DNA of 32,077 nucleotides from UBA1801 sp035353395 (GTDB taxonomy: Bacteria > Acidobacteriota > Holophagae > Holophagales > Holophagaceae). Positions 8,570 through 15,656 of the stretch are shown piece by piece. How positions within the stretch are numbered: the stretch's first letter is position 1; every line of letters begins with the position of its first letter. The stretch spans positions 1-32,077 of the forward strand of contig DAOPZL010000036.1 in NCBI GenBank assembly GCA_035353395.1, in the 5' to 3' direction. The notes under the pieces are model-generated. The model was not told the DNA's origin, made no database searches, and saw only the letters and a list, made by a program, of their open reading frames with translations. Made by a program: the position numbers and the translations under genes.

Positions 8570-9550
8570 ATGTCCCCCAGCCCCTTCCCGGCCCTCACCT
8601 CCCCCGAGGTCGTCGCGTCCCGATCCATCCTGGCCCCCGGCTGGAAGGCGGACCTGTCGGACCTGCGCGCCCTGGACCTGCGCCCCGCCCTCCTGGAGCT
8701 GATCCGGCGCACCACCAGCCGCCTCCCCCAGGATGTCGTCGAGGCGCTCGTGCGGGGCCGCGACGCGGAGGAGCCGGGCAGCCGGGCCGCCCACACGCTG
8801 GACACCATGCTTGAGAACGTCGTCCTGGCGGACGCTCGGGTGACGCCCCTCTGCCAGGACACGGGCACCGTGCTCTGCTGGGTCCGGCACCCCTATGGCG
8901 CGAGCCAGCGGGCCCTGACGTCGCAGCTCCGCGAGGCCGTGGCCGAGGCCACGGCCCGGAGCTGGCTGCGGCCCAACTGCGTGGCGGCCCTCAGCGGCCG
9001 GAATCCGGGCGACAACCTGGATCCCGCCGGAGGATCCCACCCGGTGATCCACTTCGAGGAGTGGGACCGCCCCGAGGTGGAGGCCTCCATCCTGCTCAAG
9101 GGGGGCGGGAGCGAGAACGTGGGCGCCCAGTACCGCCTGCCCGACGCCGCGCTCCGCGCGGGCCGCGACCTGGAGGGGGTGCGCCGCTGCGTCGTCGATG
9201 CGGTCGTCCGGGCCCAGGGGCAGGGCTGCGCGCCGGGGATCCTGGGCGTCTGCATCGGCGGAGACCGGGTCGTGGGCCTCGAGCACAGCAAGGAACTCCT
9301 GCTGCGCAGGGTGGACAGCGCCAATCCGGATCCCGGCCTGGCCGCGATGGAGACCCGCCTGCGGGCGGAGCTGAACACCCTGGGGATCGGCCCCATGGGC
9401 TACGGCGGCAGGACCACCGTCCTGGCGGTCCACCTCGGCGAGCTGTGGCGGCATCCGGCCAGCTTCTTCGTGAGCATCAGCTACATGTGCTGGTCCTCCA
9501 GGCGGACGACCCTGCGGATCGGCGCGGATGGGACCGCGGTCTTCGAGTAG
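8570..9550 (+). CDS. Fumarate hydratase class I, alpha subunit
   Basis: Iron-sulfur subunit of two-subunit class I fumarase (or the closely related L(+)-tartrate dehydratase TtdA); interconverts fumarate and malate. 326 residues. Cluster-ligand Cys candidates are C95 (PLCQDTGT), C220 or C228 (GCAPGILGVCIGGDR) and C307 (SYMCWSS). Start ATG has GGAGG at 8560-8564 five bases upstream. A partner beta gene follows after 8 bases. Malic enzyme next door favours fumarase over tartrate dehydratase, but sequence alone does not settle it. Confidence 0.9.
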   Translation: MSPSPFPALTSPEVVASRSILAPGWKADLSDLRALDLRPALLELIRRTTSRLPQDVVEALVRGRDAEEPGSRAAHTLDTMLENVVLADARVTPLCQDTGTVLCWVRHPYGASQRALTSQLREAVAEATARSWLRPNCVAALSGRNPGDNLDPAGGSHPVIHFEEWDRPEVEASILLKGGGSENVGAQYRLPDAALRAGRDLEGVRRCVVDAVVRAQGQGCAPGILGVCIGGDRVVGLEHSKELLLRRVDSANPDPGLAAMETRLRAELNTLGIGPMGYGGRTTVLAVHLGELWRHPASFFVSISYMCWSSRRTTLRIGADGTAVFE

Positions 9551-9558
9551 GTGCCGGC

Positions 9559-10143
9559 ATGACGATGATCAGACTCGCGACGCCCCTGGCCGAAGCGGCC
9601 ATCCGGTCCCTCCGGGTGGGCGACGAGGTCCTGCTCTCCGGCCGGGTGGTCCTGAGCCGGGACCTGGGGCACAAGTACATGGTGGAGCACAAGCCGGAAT
9701 GGCTGGAGCCCATCCTCCGGGACGCGGTGGTCTACCACTGCGGCCCCGTCGTGAAGCAGGACGAGGAGGGCCGCTGGACCTTCGTCGCCGCGGGCCCGAC
9801 CACCAGCGCCCGGGAGGAGCCCTACCAGGCCGACGTGCTGGAGACCTATGGCGTCCGGGGGATCATCGGCAAGGGCGGCATGGGCGGCCGGACGAGCGCC
9901 GCCCTGGCGAAAGTCGGCGCCTGCTACTTCCACGCGACGGGCGGCGCGGGCGCCCTGCTGGCGGAGCGGGTGAAGCGGGTCGTCGACGTGAAGATGCGCG
10001 AGGAGTTCGGCTCCCCCGAAGCCTTCTGGATCATCGAGGTGGAGGACTTCCCGCTCGTCGTCACCATGGACAGCCATGGCGCCTCCCTGCATGAAGAGAT
10101 CCTGCGGGCCAGCCAGGAAAGGGCCAGGGCCCTGACCGACTAG
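9559..10143 (+). CDS. Fumarate hydratase class I, beta subunit
   Basis: 194-residue partner of the alpha subunit. Class I beta motifs are present: GPTTSAREEPY, GVRGIIGKGGMG and the late VVTMDSHGASLHEEI. In single-chain class I fumarases the same part is the C-terminal domain. ATG at 9559 lies 8 bases after the alpha stop; ATG at 9565 is a close alternative. A small CCCGG/CCGGG hairpin (10151-10163) follows the stop but has no T-run. Confidence 0.9.
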   Translation: MTMIRLATPLAEAAIRSLRVGDEVLLSGRVVLSRDLGHKYMVEHKPEWLEPILRDAVVYHCGPVVKQDEEGRWTFVAAGPTTSAREEPYQADVLETYGVRGIIGKGGMGGRTSAALAKVGACYFHATGGAGALLAERVKRVVDVKMREEFGSPEAFWIIEVEDFPLVVTMDSHGASLHEEILRASQERARALTD

Positions 10144-10172
10144 AACGAATCCCGGCGGCCGGGTCACGTACA

Positions 10173-11447
10173 ATGGTTCCGGGTGGGTGCCGCGTGTTCA
10201 GACGATCCATTGATACCTTCGAGTCTTTCCCCCGCACCTTCTGGGTGATCGCGCTCGGGGTGCTGGTCAGCTCCGCGGGATCGAGCATGATCTGGCCCTT
10301 CCAGCTCATCTACATCGGAAGACAGCTCGGACTGCAGACCTCCACCGTCGGGATGATGGTCACCATCAGCTCCGGGATCGGGCTCGCGGTCTCCTTCCTC
10401 GGCGGTTCCCTCGCGGACCACGCCGGCCGCAAGCCGGTGATGCTCGCCGCCCAGGCCGCCCACGGCCTGGCCTATCTCCTGATGGCCGCCGCCTCGTCGT
10501 ACTTCGGCTTCCTCGCCGCCCTGACGCTCATCTACATCGCCATGCCGATCTACTCGATCGGATCGGATTCGATGATGGCCGACATGCTCCCCGCCGAGCG
10601 CCGCACGGAGGGGTATTCCATCCTTCGCATGACCAGCAACGCGGGCATCGCGATCGGGCCGGCCATCGGGGGCATCATCGTCTCGACGTCCTATACTGCC
10701 GCGTTCCATGGGGCGGCGGTCCTCATGGCCCTGCAGTGCGCGATGCTCCTCGGGTTCGTCCGGGAGACCCTGGACAAGGCGGGGAGGGACCGCGGAGGGG
10801 CGAGGCGCCCGGAGAAGCGGAAGGAGGCCCTGGAGGGCTACGCGCGGGTCCTGAAGGACCGCTTCTTCGTGCTCTTCATGCTGGTCGTCGCCATCGGCCT
10901 GGTGGGGCCGATGATGATGTGGATCCTGCTGGCGCTCTACACCAAGCAGGTGTTCGGGATGTCCGAGCGCCTCTTCAGCTGGATTCCCATCACCAACGCC
11001 CTGATGTGCGTCTTCGTGCAGTACTTCGTCACCCGGCTCACGCTCCGCTTCAAGCCCCTGACCGCCATCGCGGCGGGCATGCTGGTCTACGCCGTGGGCG
11101 TCGGGAGCGTGGCCTGGATGGGCGGCTTCCTGGGCTTCATCGCGAGCATGGTGATCCTGAGCCTGGGCGAGCTGATCCTCACGCCCACGAGCACGGCCTT
11201 CGTGGCCAGCCGCGCCCCGGTCGACCTCCGCGGCCGCTACATGAGCATCTACTGGGTGACCTGGGGGATCGCCCGCGCCGTGGCGCCCATGGTCGGGGGC
11301 ATCCTGAACGACCGGATCTCCCCCAGGGCCACCTGGCATGGAGGCCTGCTCATCGGCGCGGCCAGCGCGATCGGGCTGGCCGTCATGGCCCGGTGGCACG
11401 CCGCCCGCGAACTCCCCGAGGCGGAGAAGGCCCGCTCCACCGTCTGA
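10173..11447 (+). CDS. MFS transporter
   Basis: 424 residues with about 12 hydrophobic segments in two halves of six. The major-facilitator loop 2-3 motif is visible as GGSLADHAGRKPVM near residue 70, and the central loop (about 195-215, RDRGGARRPEKRKE) is charged. Similar proteins are usually efflux or solute carriers; substrate unknown. ATG at 10173 has no ribosome site, and TACAAT at 10169-10174 looks like a -10 element overlapping it, so GTG at 10194 may be the real start. It lies between the fumarase operon and the tryptophanase region. Confidence 0.85.
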   Translation: MVPGGCRVFRRSIDTFESFPRTFWVIALGVLVSSAGSSMIWPFQLIYIGRQLGLQTSTVGMMVTISSGIGLAVSFLGGSLADHAGRKPVMLAAQAAHGLAYLLMAAASSYFGFLAALTLIYIAMPIYSIGSDSMMADMLPAERRTEGYSILRMTSNAGIAIGPAIGGIIVSTSYTAAFHGAAVLMALQCAMLLGFVRETLDKAGRDRGGARRPEKRKEALEGYARVLKDRFFVLFMLVVAIGLVGPMMMWILLALYTKQVFGMSERLFSWIPITNALMCVFVQYFVTRLTLRFKPLTAIAAGMLVYAVGVGSVAWMGGFLGFIASMVILSLGELILTPTSTAFVASRAPVDLRGRYMSIYWVTWGIARAVAPMVGGILNDRISPRATWHGGLLIGAASAIGLAVMARWHAARELPEAEKARSTV

Positions 11448-11502
11448 ATCCCCGATTTCGGGTCCTCGCCGGAATACATGCAGGAATTTTCATCAAAAGT
11501 GG

Positions 11503-11532
11503 TTGATGCGGCACGATGCACGGTGCTAACAT
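11503..11532 (+). promoter_or_regulatory. Promoter for the small ORF/RNA upstream of tryptophanase
   Basis: TTGATG (11503-11508), 18-base spacer, TAACAT (11527-11532). The expected transcription start falls at about 11539, exactly on the ATG of a 42-codon ORF, i.e. the arrangement seen for leaderless genes. Confidence 0.5.
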
Positions 11533-11538
11533 CGCCGC

Positions 11539-11667
11539 ATGGTTCATGCCGTCTCTTCCTCCGCCCGGAGCCTTGACCGCAAGGCGGCGGAAGCCCTGTC
11601 CGGCAGCCTTCTCGCCGTGGCCTACGCGTATTACGCCCGCGGCGAGGACGAGGCACTGCCTGGTTGA
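11539..11667 (+). CDS. Small 42-residue ORF, possibly leaderless (or part of a structured RNA)
   Basis: Unrecognised. The sequence begins MVHAVSSSARSLDRKAAEAL and ends AYYARGEDEALPG, plausibly a short helical protein. The ATG is 6 bases after a -10-like TAACAT with no ribosome site, so it would be a leaderless message. An intrinsic terminator begins 22 bases after the stop, making a self-contained transcript of about 180 bases. It contains no Trp, so it is not a classic TnaC leader for the following tryptophanase. The same RNA can fold into a three-way junction: 11541-11546 with 11665-11670, 11555-11565 with 11583-11593, and a further stem between. A non-coding RNA is therefore equally possible. 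Confidence 0.4.
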   Translation: MVHAVSSSARSLDRKAAEALSGSLLAVAYAYYARGEDEALPG

Positions 11668-11689
11668 ACCTTCAGCAGCCCATCCCGCC

Positions 11690-11720
11690 GCCCCGCACGA
11701 AAGTCGCGGGGCTTTTTTTT
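11690..11720 (+). terminator. Intrinsic terminator
   Basis: GCCCCGC (11690-11696) pairs with GCGGGGC (11706-11712) across a nine-base loop, followed by eight T (11713-11720). It is the strongest canonical terminator in the window. It ends the 42-codon unit 207 bases before tryptophanase. Confidence 0.85.
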
Positions 11721-11927
11721 AGGAGTCGAACAGGACCACGCGAGGCCATGTCACACACCCCACCTCGGACATAGCCCGACAAAAACGCTCACTAGATCCA
11801 GGCATGGCACGGAATGCCATGTTTGGGACCAGTCCGCAAAATAATAGAACAATTCATCCCATTGCAACACCTGGACCTTTCCATTCGAGAGGTATCGCAC
11901 CTTGTTGCCTTTTCCAAAGGAGCAGCC
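11721..11927. other. Non-coding stretch before tryptophanase
   Basis: About 200 bases without a supportable gene, clearly more A+T-rich than the surroundings. A perfect small inverted repeat CATGGCA/TGCCATG (11803-11809, 11815-11821) may be an operator. The A+T-rich AAAATAATAG at 11838-11847 could hold a -10, but I find no well-spaced -35. Confidence 0.4.
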
Positions 11928-13382
11928 ATGTCATCAACTTCCATCAAGTTCTCGAGCGGAGAGTTCGTCCCCCTGGAGATGCACAAGGTCCGGGTGGTCC
12001 AGAAGCTCAACCTGCTTCCCGTGGAGGACCGGCTCCAGGCCATGGCGGGCGCCGGCTTCAACACGTTCCTCCTGAACAACCGGGACGTCTTCCTGGACAT
12101 GCTCACGGACAGCGGCACGAACGCCATGAGCGACCAGCAGGTCGGCGCGATGATGGTCGCGGACGACGCCTATGCGGGATCCGCGTCCTTCGAGCGCCTC
12201 CAGGAAGCCGTCCTGGAAGTGTTCGGGACCCCGTTCTTCCTTCCGGTCCACCAGGGCCGGGCCGCCGAGCACATCGTCAGCCAGGCCTTCGTCGGCAAGG
12301 GGAGTTCGGTCCCCATGAACTTCCACTTCACCACGACCAAGGCGCACGTCGAGCTGGCGGGCGGCCGCGTCGAGGAACTCTACACCGACGAGGCCCTGCG
12401 CATCACGAGCCGCCATCCCTTCAAGGGGAACATGGACATCGGCAGGCTGCAGGCGTTCATCGCCAGGGTGGGCCGGGAGAACATCCCCTACATCCGCATG
12501 GAGGCGGGCACCAACCTCATCGGCGGCCAGCCTTTCTCCCTCGCGAACCTCCGGGAGGTCCGGAAGGTGGCCGACGCCCACGGCCTGAGGATCGTCCTGG
12601 ACGTGAGCCTCGCCCCCGAGAACCTCTACTTCATCAAGACGCGCGAGGAGGAATTCCGGGACCGCAGCATCGCCGACATCCTTCGAGCCATGTGCGACCT
12701 GGCGGACGTCATCTACTTCTCGGCCCGGAAGATCGGCTGCGCGCGCGGCGGGGGCATCGCCACGAAGGACAAGGCCCTCTACCTGGCCATGCGGGACATG
12801 GTGCCCCTCTTCGAGGGTTTCCTCACCTACGGCGGCATGTCCGTGCGGGAGATCGAGGCCATGGCGGTCGGCCTCCGGGAGACCCTGGACATGAACGTGA
12901 TCAGCCAGTCTCCCCAGTTCATCAAGTTCCTGGTGGACCACCTGGACGAGGCGGGCGTCCCGGTGGTGACGCCCGCCGGCGGGCTGGGCTGCCACCTGGA
13001 TGCCATGGGCTTCCTGCCGCACGTGCCCCAGCTCGAATATCCCGCGGGCGCGCTGGCCTCCGCCCTGTTCATCATCTCCGGCATCCGCGGCATGGAGCGG
13101 GGGACGATCTCCATGGACCGGGACGCCCAGGGGCGCGATGTGCCCTCCGAGGTGGAGCTGCTCCGCCTCGCCATGCCCCGCCGGGTCTTCACCCTCTCCC
13201 AGGTCAAGTTCGTGGAGGACCGGGTCCGGTGGCTCTTCGCGAACCGGGAACTGGTCGGGGGACTGCGCTTCTCCGAGGAACCGAAGGTCCTGCGCTTCTT
13301 CGTGGGGCGCCTGGAGCCCACCAGCAACTGGCCCTCGAAGCTGGTGGCCAGGTTCAAGGAGGACTTCGGCGACAGCCTGTGA
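11928..13382 (+). CDS. tnaA: Tryptophanase / tyrosine phenol-lyase family beta-eliminating lyase
   Basis: PLP enzyme of the TnaA/TPL family, 484 residues; known members cleave L-tryptophan to indole, pyruvate and ammonia, or L-tyrosine to phenol. Supporting motifs: DDAYAGSASFERL, PVHQGRAAEHI, GTNLIGGQPFSLANLREV and, late, LEYPAGALASALF with GIRGMERG. The PLP lysine is K268 in YFSARKIGCARGGGI. E. coli TnaA has SAKKD at this place, so the first Lys is Arg here and the segment after the PLP lysine is very different. Substrate specificity is therefore open. AAAGGAG at 11916-11922 fixes the ATG. A GGGGGAC/GTCCCCC hairpin follows the stop. Confidence 0.85.
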   Translation: MSSTSIKFSSGEFVPLEMHKVRVVQKLNLLPVEDRLQAMAGAGFNTFLLNNRDVFLDMLTDSGTNAMSDQQVGAMMVADDAYAGSASFERLQEAVLEVFGTPFFLPVHQGRAAEHIVSQAFVGKGSSVPMNFHFTTTKAHVELAGGRVEELYTDEALRITSRHPFKGNMDIGRLQAFIARVGRENIPYIRMEAGTNLIGGQPFSLANLREVRKVADAHGLRIVLDVSLAPENLYFIKTREEEFRDRSIADILRAMCDLADVIYFSARKIGCARGGGIATKDKALYLAMRDMVPLFEGFLTYGGMSVREIEAMAVGLRETLDMNVISQSPQFIKFLVDHLDEAGVPVVTPAGGLGCHLDAMGFLPHVPQLEYPAGALASALFIISGIRGMERGTISMDRDAQGRDVPSEVELLRLAMPRRVFTLSQVKFVEDRVRWLFANRELVGGLRFSEEPKVLRFFVGRLEPTSNWPSKLVARFKEDFGDSL

Positions 13383-13401
13383 GCCTAGACTGGTTCGAGG
13401 C

Positions 13402-13420
13402 GGGGGACAGGCCGTCCCCC
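13402..13420 (+). terminator. Hairpin after tryptophanase
   Basis: GGGGGAC (13402-13408) and GTCCCCC (13414-13420) form a 7-bp stem with a five-base loop, followed by a pyrimidine tract without a pure T-run. It may partly terminate or stabilise the tryptophanase message before the next gene. Confidence 0.4.
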
Positions 13421-13441
13421 CTTCCCTTTCCCGAGCGTGAC

Positions 13442-14515
13442 ATGAGCCGATTCTGGAGCGAGGTCGTCCACACCCTGACCCCCTACGTCCCCGGCGAACA
13501 GCCCAAGCTGGACGACCTGGTGAAGCTGAACACCAACGAGAACCCCTACGGGCCCTCGCCGAAGGTGCTGGAAGCCATCCGGGAAGCCGCCGGGGACACC
13601 CTGCGGCTGTACCCCGACCCCAACGCGGATCGCCTGCGGGCGGCCATCGCCGACTGCCACGCCGGGCACGGCATCCGCCCGGAGCAGGTCTTCGTGGGCA
13701 ACGGCTCCGACGAGGTGCTGGCCCTGGTCTTCCTGGCCCTCCTCAAGCACGACAAGCCGGTGCTGTTCCCGGACATCACCTACAGCTTCTATCCCGTCTA
13801 CTGCGCCCTTTTCGGCATCGCCCACGAGGAAGTGCCCCTCGACGAGGGCTTCCGGATCCGGGTGCAGGACTACGACCGCCCCGGCGGCGGGATCATCTTC
13901 CCGAATCCCAACGCCCCCACGGGGCGCTGGCTGTCCCTGGACGACATCGAGACTCTCCTGGAGGCCCAGCCGGACTCGCCCGTGGTCATCGACGAGGCCT
14001 ACGTGGACTTCGGCTGCGAGTCCGCCGCCGGGCTGGTCAACCGCCACCCCAATCTGCTGGTGACCCACACCCTGTCCAAGGGGCGCTCCCTGGCGGGTCT
14101 GCGCGCGGGCTTCGCCCTGGGGCACCCGGACCTCGTCGAGGCGCTCGACCGGGTGAAGAACAGCTTCAACTCCTACCCCGTCGACCGCCTGGCCATGGCG
14201 GGCGCCATCGCCGCCATGGAGGACCAGGAGTACTTCGAGCGCACCCGACGGGCCGTCATGCGGAGCCGGGAAGGCCTCGCGGCCGACCTGACGGCCCTCG
14301 GCTTCGAGGTCCTGCCCTCCGCGGCCAACTTCCTCTTCGTCCGGCACCCGGCCCGGGAAGGCGTGGAACTGGCCGCGTCCCTGCGGCGGCGGAGCATCAT
14401 CGTCCGCCGCTTCGAGACGCCGCGCATCGACCAGTTCCTCCGCATCAGCATCGGGACCGATGCGCAGTGCCGGCGGCTGGTCGACGCGCTGAGGGAGATC
14501 CTGGCCGCTACTTGA
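13442..14515 (+). CDS. hisC: Histidinol-phosphate/aromatic aminotransferase (HisC type)
   Basis: Fold-type I PLP aminotransferase, 357 residues, normal HisC length. Landmarks: KLNTNENPYGPSP, VGNGSDEVL, IIFPNPNAPTG, VVIDEAYVDF, the PLP lysine K213 in THTLSKGRSLAGLR, and the phosphate-binding FLRISIGT near the end. HisC makes histidinol phosphate in histidine synthesis, but homologues also transaminate aromatic amino acids; the tryptophanase neighbour and absence of other his genes leave both open. The ribosome site before ATG 13442 is weak. The last 8 bases overlap the convergent gene on the other strand. Confidence 0.88.
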   Translation: MSRFWSEVVHTLTPYVPGEQPKLDDLVKLNTNENPYGPSPKVLEAIREAAGDTLRLYPDPNADRLRAAIADCHAGHGIRPEQVFVGNGSDEVLALVFLALLKHDKPVLFPDITYSFYPVYCALFGIAHEEVPLDEGFRIRVQDYDRPGGGIIFPNPNAPTGRWLSLDDIETLLEAQPDSPVVIDEAYVDFGCESAAGLVNRHPNLLVTHTLSKGRSLAGLRAGFALGHPDLVEALDRVKNSFNSYPVDRLAMAGAIAAMEDQEYFERTRRAVMRSREGLAADLTALGFEVLPSAANFLFVRHPAREGVELAASLRRRSIIVRRFETPRIDQFLRISIGTDAQCRRLVDALREILAAT

Positions 14516-15509
14516 CCTTGCCGAACCTCGCGTCCTGGCCGCCGAGGAAGTGGAAGACGCCGAAGAGCCCGCCCGTGTGGACGAACAGGACGCGCTTGGC
14601 CTTGGCGTAGGTCCCCTTCCGGATCTCGGAGAGGAGGCCGTGCATGGCCTTGCCGGAGTAGACCGGATCCAGCATCACGCCCTCGGCGTGGGCCACGGTG
14701 CGGATCGTCTCCAGTTCCTCCGGATAGCTCCTGGCGTAGCCGGGGCCCACGTAGCCGTCCACCAGGTGCAGGGCGTCGGCCGGGATCTCGTAGGATTCGC
14801 CCAGGACGTCCATGGACTCCTCCAGGATGTCGTGGATGATGGGGCGGTAGGTGGCCGCGTCGTCCGTGACGAGCACGCCGTGGACCTCGCCCGGGTGGCC
14901 GTACTTGGCCTTGCCCAGCTCCAGCCCGGCGAAGGTTCCGCCGCTCCCGATGGCGCACACGATGGCGTCGAACTTGAACCCCAGGGACGCCTCCTGCTCG
15001 CAGATCTCCTGCACGGCGTTCACGTAGCCCATGGAGCCGATGCCGTTGGAAGCCCCGACGGGGAGGATGTAGCCCTTCTTGCCCTTGGCGGCGAGTTCGT
15101 CCCGCACGTCCTCCATGAACTTCATGCGGAAGGGCGTGTCCTCGGGGCGGATCAGGCGGACTTCCGCGTTCAGCCACTCGTCCAGCAGGTAGTTCCCCTG
15201 GTGGGCGGGGTCGGGCTCGGAGTTCAGGACGAGGATGCAGCCCAGGCCCAGCTTCGCCGCGGCGGCGGCCGTGGCGCGGGCGTGGTTGGACTGGATGCCG
15301 CCGGCGGTGATCAAGGTGTCGCAGCCGGTGTCGAGCGCTTCCTGCACGGCGAACTCCAGCTTCCGCACCTTGTTCCCGGACATCTCGATGCCGGTGTAGT
15401 CGTCCCGCTTGATCCAGATCTCCGGACCTCCTGCGAGACGGGTGATCCGATCCAGGCGGGCGATCGGGGTGGGCAGGCAGGCAAGGGAAAGTCGCTTCGG
15501 GAGAGGCAC
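14508..15509 (-). CDS. D-cysteine desulfhydrase / ACC deaminase family enzyme
   Basis: Fold-type II PLP enzyme, 333 residues. Known members release pyruvate, ammonia and sulfide from D-cysteine, or 2-oxobutyrate from 1-aminocyclopropane-1-carboxylate. The Schiff-base lysine is K47 in GNKVRKLEF; ITAGGIQSNHARATAAAAA and IGSGGTFAG (PLP-phosphate contacts) and HTGGLFGVF near the C-terminus are all present. The start is GTG at 15509, preceded by AAAGGA (15523-15518) at an 8-base distance. With tryptophanase it makes a pair of enzymes that convert amino acids to pyruvate. D-cysteine desulfhydrase is the likelier assignment. Confidence 0.85.
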   Translation of the reverse strand: MPLPKRLSLACLPTPIARLDRITRLAGGPEIWIKRDDYTGIEMSGNKVRKLEFAVQEALDTGCDTLITAGGIQSNHARATAAAAAKLGLGCILVLNSEPDPAHQGNYLLDEWLNAEVRLIRPEDTPFRMKFMEDVRDELAAKGKKGYILPVGASNGIGSMGYVNAVQEICEQEASLGFKFDAIVCAIGSGGTFAGLELGKAKYGHPGEVHGVLVTDDAATYRPIIHDILEESMDVLGESYEIPADALHLVDGYVGPGYARSYPEELETIRTVAHAEGVMLDPVYSGKAMHGLLSEIRKGTYAKAKRVLFVHTGGLFGVFHFLGGQDARFGKVK

Positions 15510-15656
15510 GGGATCGATCCTTTAAGGAAAGCTGTTTGAACGCAGGCGATGCCTGGACTGAATGTACCCCAAACCCGGGCTCCAGTCAGCCGCGGCCAGG
15601 CCATCGTGATGCATGCCCAGCCAGGATCCGTGCTGTCCTGCGGAGAGCCGGGAAGC

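Noticed and set aside
11539..11667. TnaC-type tryptophan-sensing leader peptide
   Set aside because: No Trp codon and no WxxxxxxxxxxxP-type pattern, and the terminator is intrinsic rather than of the known TnaC arrangement; kept only as an unknown small ORF or RNA.
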